Source: Pseudomonas fontis (GTDB lineage: Bacteria; Pseudomonadota; Gammaproteobacteria; Pseudomonadales; Pseudomonadaceae). Taken from it: a stretch of 35,263 bases of DNA. Shown one piece after another: positions 1 to 7,643 of the stretch (within the stretch, counting starts at the first letter, position 1; every line of letters begins with the position of its first letter). The notes under the pieces are model-generated. The model was not told the DNA's origin and made no database searches. It saw only the letters and a program-made list of their open reading frames with translations. Both the position numbers and the translations under genes were made by a program. The stretch covers positions 1-35,263 of the forward strand of contig NZ_JAMDGY010000043.1 in NCBI RefSeq assembly GCF_028656955.1, given 5' to 3'.

Positions 1-252
1 AAAAATCTGACAGTCCCGGAAACTTGGAACCCGGCCAAGCCGAAGCCTGCCCACACACGGCCGCCATAACACAAAAAAGCGAGCACAAAAAAGCGCCTGC
101 AATCGTGATAGGGGCGCTATGTGCGCCAAGTTTTCAAACGGGTTTCCACGCCCGGTCGCCACTCTCATAATCGCGACCGAGCCAGAGTACCCCCACTAGT
201 TACAACCTGCAAGCTCAAAATAATGAAACATATAAAACCAGTAAACTTTAAA
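1..252. other. Left-edge noncoding stretch with short repeats
   Basis: No convincing gene is visible. The left part is GC-rich like the host chromosome, and from about 180 onward the sequence becomes AT-rich like the adjoining protease gene. Two copies of CACAAAAAAGCG lie in tandem at 70-81 and 84-95. A 7-bp inverted repeat, CGGTCGC (153-159) and GCGACCG (173-179), could form a hairpin just past the protease stop codon, but it has no T-run on either side. A 63-codon open frame at 121-312 runs into the protease gene on the other strand and has no ribosome-binding site, so I do not call it. Confidence 0.4.
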
Positions 253-2501
253 TTATCGGTTATCGACCTCAACACCAAGATCAATATTTGTCGCATTTTC
301 CACGTACCCTGACAGCTCATTAATCATTGAGTTATAAATCCCGGGCTCCCCATTGGGAGATTGGAATGTTAGTACAAATGCCACTTCTTGCTCCGGAAGT
401 CCATGGTGATCATTCAAACCATATTGATAGAGATCACGGGCAAAAATTCGCGCATGCAGTCTCATCGAACCTTTTTGCACAGACTTTCCATTAAATGGTT
501 TCGCATGTCGCCTTATCGAACTCCACTTTGCGAGGTCTTTCCTAGCATCTGACTCTTTGATTTTTGCCTCTTGCATTGTCCCCAAAAGATTTCCAATCTT
601 ACCTTTCAGATCCCTAGCTTGCAGAGCAACCTGAAGCCTAGTCGAAAAGTAATTTACCCCACCTAACTCTGAGACTATTGGCTTGAGAATAGCTGTAAGG
701 GATATTCTACCGACAAGCTTACCATCTGATATCATTTCAGGAGGTATGGGTAATTCATTCCAGTAGTACGCACTCCCTGCCTTTAGTTTAGATACCCAAG
801 CCAAGGTAACCGTACCCTCTTTACATGCCCATGGCATTGTATCCTTGGCCCAAGGAGTGCCCCACCCAAGCTCTGGGCAGTGCCCATCCAGCTCCGCATC
901 ATTTATCAACAATGCCCTTACCAAATCTGGAGTTGGAGCCTTTAGACTTGCAAATGTATGTGCCGCCAGAGAGGATATGAGTGGTGCGCTGTAGCTAGTA
1001 CCTGTATTTACCACTCCCCCGATCATACGCAATTTCGAAAACCAGGAAACGTCCGGCTTCTTCATTCCAGCCGCTGCTGGCCCCTTAAGACTAATAGGGC
1101 AAGCCTTATCCGGTGTACCAAAAAGACCTGCGGTACGACCGCTTACTGTCAGAGATCCCTCACAGTCCGCCGGAGCGCACAGCCTTGACTTATTCTCACC
1201 AGAAATATTTCCAATAGAAATCACTGGGAGAATATTAAACTCGCGAGCAATCTTATTGATTTCGTGACCAAGGTAGCTAATTTCCGAAGAGTTCACCGAG
1301 GGCATCAACTCATTAAATGAGAGATTCCAAACTTTCGCATAACTACTTGTTTCCTTCGCAATCCCCCTCAAATAGTTCAAAAACTGACTTTGCGTAGGTT
1401 GCTTCGGAGTTCCAGATTTCGCAATTGCTTGAGCCGTAACAAACCGACAGTTAAGTGAAGGTAACGATAGTTTATTATTCCAAGAAAACCCATTACAAAC
1501 CAACGAAGTAACCTGATTCCCGTGAATACCATTTGCGCTGTGACTATCAACCAAAGGAGGAGCAGCCCAGTATTCAAATGGTGCGTAGCTCAATGCCGTT
1601 CGACCACCATCTATAACTACAACAATAGGTAGTCCTTCAGGGTTAACCCCTCCAAGACTCGGCTCTGGTCCATTTCCGGGAAGCGCTGAATTTGAACTTA
1701 TTCCAAACACCGGCTCGATTCTATAGGTAGTGCTCGAAGCTGCGATTTCCTTGAGAGTTTCAAGCGAGGAAATTTCAGCGCAGAAAGCTCCGACTCCCGT
1801 TTCAATATAATTCTCGAAGATCGACACAAAAGCGGGGTCAATTTCAATAGAAACATCTACGACTTCAGAGTCTTGTCTGAACACATTGGAAAATTCCTTA
1901 TCCCCCAGCGAAACTCCTTTTTTCTTACAAATCTTCTCAAAATCCCGGACAACCGACTCTCTGCTATCTCTATGAGCGAATGGCAAAAACCAAAAACTGA
2001 ATTGTCTAGCACTTCTTTCGTTCAAGTCGCCCCATAACTCCTCAACACCCTTCCCCCGAAGTATTTCCCCAACATCAAAAAGCTCAACCGACTCAACCCT
2101 GGAAATATCAACCTTAGTTACAATAGACCTGGCGGACTTAATTCTTTTTGACATCACCTCAAAACTACCAACCCCACTTTCGAGCAGATAGCCATCAAAA
2201 GCTGGAGCCACAATCCGACAACCAAACTCGCTCGAAAATATATTCTTAGGCGTCCAAGTTGAAGCATGAGAGTCAGAAAACATCCTAACGATCAGATGTA
2301 CTCTATCACCATGAAACTTAATGCTAGTCTCTTTTTCGGAAAGTAGCTCAAAGCTTCTTGATAATTTTTTTCTTTGGGCATCAAGCCTACCCTGGCGAAT
2401 ATCGTCTTCCCCTTCCCCCCCCCTTTTACTGCGGAGGGCGATGGCACTCTCAAAAAGCTGAGCACAGGGTTGATTATTGGTTTTCCATTACCTTCAGCCA
2501 T
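253..2501 (-). CDS. ietS: IetS-like subtilisin-family (S8) serine protease, frameshifted near its N terminus
   Basis: This is the second gene of an AAA-ATPase/subtilisin pair. The S8 catalytic residues are visible. In the reconstructed 749-residue numbering they are Asp298 (VVVIDGG), His327 (NGIHGNQV), oxyanion Asn432 (ISIGN) and nucleophile Ser503 (GTSYSAP). Translation most likely starts at 2501, with GAGAGAG just upstream and 4 bp after the ATPase stop codon. That frame ends after 69 codons at 2292, while the protease frame is open from upstream of its first ATG at 2283. The two frames join at the nine-G run 2415-2423: one extra G, or a -1 slip, gives KGGG followed by EGEDDIRQGRLDAQRKKL and FHGDRVHLIVRMFSDS, a continuous hydrophilic N-terminal region like that of IetS proteins as I recall them. 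If the shift is real and uncorrected, only a 69-residue peptide and perhaps a 676-residue protein from 2283 are made. No signal peptide is seen, so it should be cytoplasmic. Its cleavage target is unknown. The gene is AT-rich relative to the host. Confidence 0.8.
2415..2423 (-). repeat. Nine-G homopolymer at the ietS frameshift
   Basis: The plus strand reads nine consecutive C (nine G in the coding sense), preceded by AAAA in the coding sense. In the upstream frame the codons are GTA AAA GGG GGG GGG AAG. Re-reading the last G, or having ten G, gives GGG GGG GGG GAA and enters the long protease frame. The gene span 253-2501 is 2,249 nt, one short of a multiple of three, so a single insertion restores it. 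The run could be a slippage-prone phase-variation site, a programmed or transcriptional slippage site, or a homopolymer sequencing error. The sequence alone cannot separate these. Confidence 0.85.
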
Positions 2502-2505
2502 AAAA

Positions 2506-3612
2506 TCACTCTCTCAAATAGCCAGATATCGTTTGGCGACTAGTCGATAATATTTTTGCCAAGTCAACCTGAGCAACGCCATAGGACTTATAAAGAATCG
2601 TCGCAATTTTCTTTTTCTTAAACGTGGACAACTCCCCCCCTTCGGGGGTAGCAGTGTTACCAAGAGCACTATTCATTGTGGCTTCAACAACTGAGGCCAT
2701 ATTAACATCTGACTTCGTGAGAACTGACTTCCTTCTTACCGCCAAGGACAAACTCTCAATATCCCCGCCACTAAGACCATCAGATATCTTAGCGAGCATC
2801 AAGATCATGCTTTCCTCTCCGCCGTCAACAAACAGAAAGTGCTTCCACAACTCCTTCCTCATTTCAAGATCGGGAACAGAAAAGTCAATTTTATATGGAA
2901 ATCTTCTCCAAATTGCAGGATCCAGCAACCCTGAATGGTTAGTAGCCGCAATGACAACCGCGTGATCATCTAGCGAGTCAAGGCCCTGAATGAGAGTATT
3001 AACTACACGTTTTAGTTCTCCCAGTTCATGGCGATCATCTCGAAGCTTGGCCACTGCATCCACCTCATCTAAAAACAAAACTCCATTTCTTTTAGGTATG
3101 AAATCAAAAATTTGCCTTATATTTTTAGCTGTATCGCCCAACAAAGAAGAAATGACCGAATCAAGCCTAACCGTATACAAGGGCCTATTTAACTGTGCCG
3201 CGATATGCCCTGCAACTAGCGACTTACCTGTTCCAGGCGGACCTGAGAGAAGAAAATTCAGACGACCAGAGAGACCATGAGAAATAAGCTCATCAACATT
3301 GATCACATCTGACAAAAAAGTTTGAAACACATTCTGCGATTCTTGATTCAACACTAACGGTGTTACTGGCCACTGGGTTTCCTCCAGTAGCGGTGCTCGT
3401 GACTTAGAGTCAACTGGCAAACTATCTATATACCCTGAACTTTGAAGTGGAACACCTTTTTTCCTGAGAATGGATTTTATTTTTTTTGCACATTCAAGAT
3501 CGTCACTGCTTATAGATTTTGCAATTCTATTGCTAGCCGCTCTCACGTCAGAATAGTTGGCATCTAATGCAGCCTCAATCAACGCAACTATATCGTCTTG
3601 ATTGACTTGCAT
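2506..3612 (-). CDS. ietA: IetA-like AAA+ ATPase with C-terminal helix-turn-helix-like end
   Basis: Predicted 368-residue AAA+ ATPase. I chose the ATG at 3612 because AAGGAAG lies about 10 nt upstream. The ATG at 3681 would add 23 residues and has no such site. An N-terminal helical region of about 100 residues precedes the AAA+ core. The core has Walker A GPPGTGKS at residues 124-131, Walker B VLFLDE at 178-183, a sensor-1 Asn near 225 (AATNHSG) and arginine-finger candidates RR at 236-237. The last ~30 residues (GVAQVDLAKILSTSRQTI) look like a helix-turn-helix, hinting at DNA binding or self-regulation. The gene is followed after 4 bp by the subtilisin-like protease, so the two are probably translationally coupled. 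In the Agrobacterium IetA/IetS pair the ATPase is thought to restrain or license the protease; that role is inferred here from pairing and fold. Codon use is AT-richer than in the neighbours beyond the tRNA. Confidence 0.83.
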   Translation of the reverse strand: MQVNQDDIVALIEAALDANYSDVRAASNRIAKSISSDDLECAKKIKSILRKKGVPLQSSGYIDSLPVDSKSRAPLLEETQWPVTPLVLNQESQNVFQTFLSDVINVDELISHGLSGRLNFLLSGPPGTGKSLVAGHIAAQLNRPLYTVRLDSVISSLLGDTAKNIRQIFDFIPKRNGVLFLDEVDAVAKLRDDRHELGELKRVVNTLIQGLDSLDDHAVVIAATNHSGLLDPAIWRRFPYKIDFSVPDLEMRKELWKHFLFVDGGEESMILMLAKISDGLSGGDIESLSLAVRRKSVLTKSDVNMASVVEATMNSALGNTATPEGGELSTFKKKKIATILYKSYGVAQVDLAKILSTSRQTISGYLRE

Positions 3613-3900
3613 ACTAATTCTTCCTTCACCGCGAGAAATAAAAAACACGGCAAATGTCAAGCATAACGAAGCATTCGTCAAGTATTTTTATGTTTCTGAC
3701 CAGATGATATCGCTTTATGTAAACCCCTATGCCAGCTATGGTTCACAGCTGTGCAGCTGCTCTTCAATCAGAGCACGGGGGGAAGTCACTCGATTTGGCA
3801 AAATCAGAAAGTACGCATAAGCCAAATGACAGGAGTGAAGCATCGTGATGATTGCTACGAAACGCCTCTACTGAAATAGACCTGTGCAAATCAACCGTCA
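3613..3900. other. Intergenic region between ietA and tRNA-Thr terminator
   Basis: No gene is supported here. The part next to ietA is AT-rich and probably holds its promoter. Composition shifts toward the host near 3,730-3,900. A short palindrome, CAGCTGTGCAGCTG, lies around 3747-3760. I looked for a copy of the tRNA-Thr 3' end that would mark an attachment site and found none, and there is no integrase or transposase remnant. Confidence 0.4.
3640..3681 (-). promoter_or_regulatory. Possible ietAS promoter and small operator-like palindrome
   Basis: Reading the minus strand toward ietA, a TTGACA box lies at 3660-3655 and a TTGACG at 3681-3676. A clear -10 at proper spacing is not obvious, although the region after it is T-rich. 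Overlapping these boxes is the palindrome ACGAA-GCA-TTCGT (3666-3678), which could be an operator for the ATPase's C-terminal helix-turn-helix. This is inference from position only. Confidence 0.3.
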
Positions 3901-3936
3901 AAAACACCAAAGCCCGCACTAGGCGGGCTTTGGTGA
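3901..3936 (-). terminator. Rho-independent terminator after tRNA-Thr
   Basis: A perfect 13-bp stem, CACCAAAGCCCGC (3906-3918) and GCGGGCTTTGGTG (3924-3936), has a 5-nt loop. On the minus strand it is followed by five T. It lies 41 bp downstream of the tRNA-Thr gene and ends that transcript before the ietAS promoter region. Confidence 0.88.
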
Positions 3937-3977
3937 TCCGTCCCGCATCCGGCGTTTAGCCGTTCGGAACTACAAGA

Positions 3978-4053
3978 TGGTGCCGGAGACAGGAATCGAA
4001 CCTGCGACCTTCGCGTTACGAGTGCGCTGCTCTACCGACTGAGCTACACCGGC
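3978..4053 (-). tRNA. tRNA-Thr (CGT anticodon)
   Basis: A full 76-nt cloverleaf with the CCA end encoded can be folded: acceptor GCCGGTG pairing with the segment before ACCA, D-stem GCTC/GAGC, anticodon loop CTCGTAA (CGT, reading ACG), and a T-arm containing TTCGATT. It lies downstream of pilA on the same strand and may share its transcript. In P. aeruginosa the interval between pilB and this tRNA-Thr is a known site of pilin-gene exchange, so tRNA-Thr here is a credible landing site for the neighbouring ietAS module. Confidence 0.93.
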
Positions 4054-4126
4054 GTGACAGCAACGCTACCACTGCCGCCGCGCCGACGCAAATCACTGTT
4101 TCGCAACAGCTATTAACGCAGTGATA

Positions 4127-4537
4127 TCACGGTGCCGTGCAGCCGGCCGGGGCCAGGTCGGCCTCGATATCCGTGCTGCACGCCCAGCCCGTCGCCGCAC
4201 GGGTCAGGGTCAAGACCTTGCCCGCCACCGGTGCCGGCGCATCCACCAAGGTACAAGCCAACGTCCCCGCACCACTCGCCGCCGTGCCGCTGGCAACGAT
4301 GGTGCAGTTGGCCGTGCTGTCCTTGCCGCCCAATGCCGCAACGTTGGCGACATCCTGGCCCTGGGTCAGGCGCACTTCAAAGGCCGTCTTCAAGGCCGCA
4401 ATTTCCGCCAGCCCCGCCGTGGCCTTGGCCCGCGCCTGGTGGTTGGTGTACATGGGCATGGCGATGGTCGCCAGAATGCCGATGATCGCAACCACAATCA
4501 TCAGTTCGATCAATGTAATACCGCGTTGCCCTTTCAT
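4127..4537 (-). CDS. pilA: Type IV major pilin-like prepilin PilA
   Basis: A 136-residue type IVa prepilin. The start at 4537 is chosen because AAGGGGAAG lies 8 nt upstream and it gives a short leader MKGQRG. Cleavage by PilD after Gly6 would leave ITLIELMIVVAIIGILATI, with the invariant Glu at +5 and the long N-terminal membrane helix. The globular part has four cysteines. The last two (WACSTD and AGCTAP) probably form the C-terminal disulfide loop. It is divergent from pilC and lies upstream of tRNA-Thr. I found no RpoN-type -24/-12 promoter in the 212 bp between pilA and pilC. A small hairpin (4096-4109, CTGTT-TCGC-AACAG) follows the gene but has no T-run. Confidence 0.9.
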   Translation of the reverse strand: MKGQRGITLIELMIVVAIIGILATIAMPMYTNHQARAKATAGLAEIAALKTAFEVRLTQGQDVANVAALGGKDSTANCTIVASGTAASGAGTLACTLVDAPAPVAGKVLTLTRAATGWACSTDIEADLAPAGCTAP

Positions 4538-4749
4538 GGACGCACTTCCCCTTAAACAAATACTTTCAAATTCCGCCCGCAAGCCACCCTGTGCGACAGG
4601 CGCGCCAGTAGGCCCCAACGGACACCTTTTGTCACCCTGCTGTTGGCAATGCACCAACCTGGCTCGACTACTCTAGTGCTCACCGGGCAGCACTGCCGGC
4701 CCGAGCTGTTTCCAGTTTTGTGAACGTCAACCGCAGCAAGGAAGTCGCG

Positions 4750-5958
4750 ATGACCACCAAGACCCGCACCTACACCTGGCAAGGCATCGACCGCACCGGC
4801 GCCCGCGTCAGCGGCCACAACCAGGGCCACAGCCCCGCCCTGATCAAGAACCTGCTACGCCAGCGCGGCATCCGCCCCACCCAGGTCCGCACACAGCACA
4901 ACTTCAGCCTGAAACTGCCCGCCACCCTGAGCAGCAAGGACCTCACCCAGTTCAGCCGCCAGCTCGCCACGCTGTTCCAGGCCGGCATCCCGCTGCTGCA
5001 AGGCTTCGACATCATCGCCGAAGGCTGCAACAACCCGGCCCTGCAAACGCTGGTCAACGCCCTCAAAACCGATATCAATGCCGGCAATAGCCTGGCCGAT
5101 GCGTTGCGCAAACACCCGCGCCACTTCGATGCGTTGTACTGCAACCTGATCGCCGTAGGCGAACTGACCGGGCGCCTCGATACCCTGCTGGACGAGTTGG
5201 CCACCTACCAGGAAAAACGCGAAGCCCTGCGCGCGCGCATGAAGAAGGCAATGATCTACCCGATGCTGGTGCTGATGGTCGGTTTCGGCGTCGCGGCGTT
5301 GCTGCTACTCAAGGTGGTGCCGCAGTTCGAGAGCCTGTTTGCCGGCTTCGGCGCGCAGTTGCCAGCCTTTACCCAGGCGGTGATTCACCTGGCCGACTGG
5401 CTCGGCAATCACCTGCTATTGATGCTGGGGATGACGGTCGGGACGGTGCTGGCCGCCAGGCAGGCCTATCAGAAGCGTCCGGCCTTTCGCCTGTGGGCCC
5501 TGCAACACGCCATGCAATTGCCGATTCTCGGCGCACTGCTGCAGCACGCGGCCATGGCGCGCTTTGCCCGCACGCTGTCGACCGCCTTCGCTGCGGGAGT
5601 ACCGTTGCTGGAGGCACTCGGCCCGGTGGCCAGCGCCAGTGGCAATGCCCTCTACGAACAGGCCATCCAGCGGCTGCGCCAAGCACTCGCCAGCGGCAGC
5701 TCACTGAGCGCCGCCATGCGCGCCAACCCGCTGTTCCCACCTTTAAGCGTGCAGATGTGCGGCATCGGCGAGACTTCCGGCACGCTGGACGATATGCTCA
5801 AGCGCATCGCCGGTCACCATGAGCAGGCCATCGACCACCTGCTGGACAAGCTGGCCAGCCTGCTCGAACCGCTGATCGTGCTGATACTCGGGCTGATGGT
5901 CGGCAGCCTGGTGATCGCCATGTACCTGCCGATTTTCAAACTGGGCGACGTGATCTGA
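4750..5958 (+). CDS. pilC: Type IV pilus inner-membrane platform protein PilC
   Basis: A 402-residue member of the GspF/PilC family, close to the usual length of about 405. The ATG at 4750 has AAGGAAG at 4738-4744, so the longer frame from 4720 is not used. Two repeated cytoplasmic helical domains (about residues 60-185 and 265-390) are each followed by membrane segments: hydrophobic stretches MLVLMVGFGVAALLLLKVV, HLLLMLGMTVGTVLAA and a C-terminal IVLILGLMVGSLVIAMYL. PilC couples the cytoplasmic assembly ATPase to pilin insertion. In many pseudomonads pilB lies directly upstream, but here the upstream neighbour is pilA. Its stop codon is one base from the pilD start, indicating an operon with pilD, coaE and yacG. 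Confidence 0.94.
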   Translation: MTTKTRTYTWQGIDRTGARVSGHNQGHSPALIKNLLRQRGIRPTQVRTQHNFSLKLPATLSSKDLTQFSRQLATLFQAGIPLLQGFDIIAEGCNNPALQTLVNALKTDINAGNSLADALRKHPRHFDALYCNLIAVGELTGRLDTLLDELATYQEKREALRARMKKAMIYPMLVLMVGFGVAALLLLKVVPQFESLFAGFGAQLPAFTQAVIHLADWLGNHLLLMLGMTVGTVLAARQAYQKRPAFRLWALQHAMQLPILGALLQHAAMARFARTLSTAFAAGVPLLEALGPVASASGNALYEQAIQRLRQALASGSSLSAAMRANPLFPPLSVQMCGIGETSGTLDDMLKRIAGHHEQAIDHLLDKLASLLEPLIVLILGLMVGSLVIAMYLPIFKLGDVI

Positions 5959-5959
5959 A

Positions 5960-6823
5960 ATGAATGTGTGGGACTTCTTTGCCAGCCAGCCGCTGGCCTA
6001 CCTGATCGCCGCCAGTGTGCTGGGGCTGATCGTCGGCAGTTTTCTCAATGTGCTGGTGCACCGCCTGCCGCTGATGCTCGACCGCCAATGGCGCGCCGAA
6101 GCCCGTGAAGCGCTCGAGCTTCCGGCGCAAAGCTCGCCGCGCTTCGACTTGTTCCTGCCCGCCTCGCGCTGCCCGCACTGCGAACACCAGATTCGTGCGT
6201 GGGAGAACATCCCGGTCATCAGCTACCTCTGCCTGCGCGGGCGGTGCGCCAGTTGCAAGGCACCGATCAGCCCGCGCTATCCGCTGGTGGAGCTGACCAG
6301 CGCCGGGCTTGCCCTGTTCGCCGCCTGGCACTTCGGCTTCAGCGCCAGCGCCGCAGCATTCATGCTGTTGAGCTGGGGGCTGCTGTCGATGAGCCTGATC
6401 GATATCGAACACCAGTTGCTCCCCGATGCCCTGGTATTGCCGCTGCTGTGGCTGGGCCTGATCGTCAACGCCTTCGGGTTGTTCGTGCCGCTCGAAGAAG
6501 CACTGTGGGGGGCGGTGTTCGGCTACCTGAGCCTGTGGTCAGTGTATTGGTTGTTCAAGTTGATCACCGGCAAGGAAGGCATGGGCTACGGCGATTTCAA
6601 GTTGCTGGCCCTGCTCGGTGCCTGGGGTGGCTGGCAAGTGCTGCCGCTGGTACTGCTGCTGTCGTCGCTGGTCGGTGCCCTGCTGGGCCTGGTTTTATTG
6701 CGCATGCGTGGCCAGCAGGCAGGCACGCCTATCCCCTTTGGTCCTTACCTGGCCATCGCGGGCTGGATCGCGCTGCTCTGGGGTGGTCAAATAACCACTT
6801 CCTATCTGCAATTTGGATTCTGA
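5960..6823 (+). CDS. pilD: Prepilin peptidase / N-methyltransferase PilD
   Basis: A 287-residue bifunctional membrane aspartic protease that cleaves the leader of prepilins and pseudopilins and methylates the new N terminus. The N-terminal cytoplasmic domain has the zinc-type cysteines C71-x2-C74 and C96-x2-C99. The two catalytic aspartates are visible: Asp148 in SLIDIEH and Asp212 in GMGYGDFKL. Several hydrophobic helices follow. It should process PilA and the minor pilins encoded at 21,170-23,578. The start is one base after the pilC stop, and the stop overlaps the coaE start (TGATG). Confidence 0.96.
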   Translation: MNVWDFFASQPLAYLIAASVLGLIVGSFLNVLVHRLPLMLDRQWRAEAREALELPAQSSPRFDLFLPASRCPHCEHQIRAWENIPVISYLCLRGRCASCKAPISPRYPLVELTSAGLALFAAWHFGFSASAAAFMLLSWGLLSMSLIDIEHQLLPDALVLPLLWLGLIVNAFGLFVPLEEALWGAVFGYLSLWSVYWLFKLITGKEGMGYGDFKLLALLGAWGGWQVLPLVLLLSSLVGALLGLVLLRMRGQQAGTPIPFGPYLAIAGWIALLWGGQITTSYLQFGF

Positions 6824-7446
6824 TGAGCACGCCCGCCTTCACCCCCTGGATTCTCGGCCTGACCGGCGGCATCGGCAGCGGCAAGAGCGCCGCCGCACAA
6901 CGCTTCGTCGAACTGGGTGTGCACCTGGTGGACGCCGATCAGGCCGCCCGCTGGGTGGTCGAGCCCGGTCGTCCGGCGCTGGCCAGCATCGTCGAACGCT
7001 TCGGCCCTGGGGTGTTGCAAAGCGACGGTCAGCTCGACCGCGCCGCGCTGCGCCAACTGATCTTTGCCGACCCGGAGCAGCGTCGCTGGCTTGAGGCGTT
7101 GCTGCATCCGCTGATTGGCCAGGAAATCTTCAGTTATCTGGCCAAGGCCGAATCGCCCTACGCGGTGTTCGTCTCGCCGCTGATGATCGAATCAGGCCAA
7201 TACCAGCGTACCGATCGCCTTCTGGTGATCGACGCGCCCCAGGCCTTGCAGATAGAACGTACCTTGCAACGCGACCAGACCAGCCCCGAGCAGGTCCAGG
7301 CGATTCTGGCGGCCCAGACCAGCCGCGAAGAGCGCCTGCGCCATGCCCACGATGTGCTGGTCAACGACCGTGACCTTGACTGGTTGCGCTCGGAGGTCGA
7401 CCGCTTGCACCACTTTTATCTGACTTTACGAGGAGGCCAACCATGA
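6823..7446 (+). CDS. coaE: Dephospho-CoA kinase
   Basis: A 207-residue P-loop kinase catalysing the last step of coenzyme A synthesis, ATP-dependent phosphorylation of dephospho-CoA. The P-loop GGIGSGKS is at residues 15-22, followed by the DADQAAR and LRHAHDVLVND motifs typical of CoaE. The start is the ATG sharing its A with the pilD stop. An open frame continues upstream of this ATG but is the +1 shadow of pilD. The stop overlaps the yacG start by 4 bp (ATGA). The pilD-coaE-yacG order is a conserved gammaproteobacterial arrangement. Confidence 0.96.
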   Translation: MSTPAFTPWILGLTGGIGSGKSAAAQRFVELGVHLVDADQAARWVVEPGRPALASIVERFGPGVLQSDGQLDRAALRQLIFADPEQRRWLEALLHPLIGQEIFSYLAKAESPYAVFVSPLMIESGQYQRTDRLLVIDAPQALQIERTLQRDQTSPEQVQAILAAQTSREERLRHAHDVLVNDRDLDWLRSEVDRLHHFYLTLRGGQP

Positions 7447-7643
7447 GCCAACCCACCACCGTTGACTGCCCTACCTGCGGCGCCCCTGTGGAATGGACGG
7501 CGGCCAGCACGTTCCGGCCATTCTGTTCCGACCGCTGCAAACTGATCGACCTGGGGGCCTGGGCCTCTGAAGAACACAAGATCCCGGTAGCCCCGGATGC
7601 CGAGGACGAACTGTTCTCTGGCGAGCTGGACCCGCGTCACTGA
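7443..7643 (+). CDS. yacG: DNA gyrase inhibitor / zinc-binding protein YacG
   Basis: A 66-residue small zinc protein. The four zinc ligands are C9-x2-C12 and C28-x3-C32, followed by the conserved LIDLGAWASEEHKIP segment. In E. coli YacG binds GyrB and inhibits gyrase. GAGG lies 7 nt before the ATG, inside the end of coaE. It is the last gene of the pilC-pilD-coaE-yacG operon, and its last 7 bp overlap the convergent CbiM-like gene. Confidence 0.94.
   Translation: MSQPTTVDCPTCGAPVEWTAASTFRPFCSDRCKLIDLGAWASEEHKIPVAPDAEDELFSGELDPRH

Noticed and set aside
121..312. 63-codon open frame on the plus strand
   Set aside because: It has no ribosome-binding site, overlaps the end of the protease gene on the other strand and has no recognisable motif.
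3613..4060. tRNA-Thr attachment-site duplication
   Set aside because: I searched the ietAS flanks for a second copy of the tRNA 3' end and found none, so an integrase-type att pair is not supported within this window.
4538..4749. RpoN-dependent promoter of pilA
   Set aside because: The TGGCAC-N5-TTGC pattern is not present at correct spacing; TTGGTGCATTGCCAA is only a palindrome-like match.
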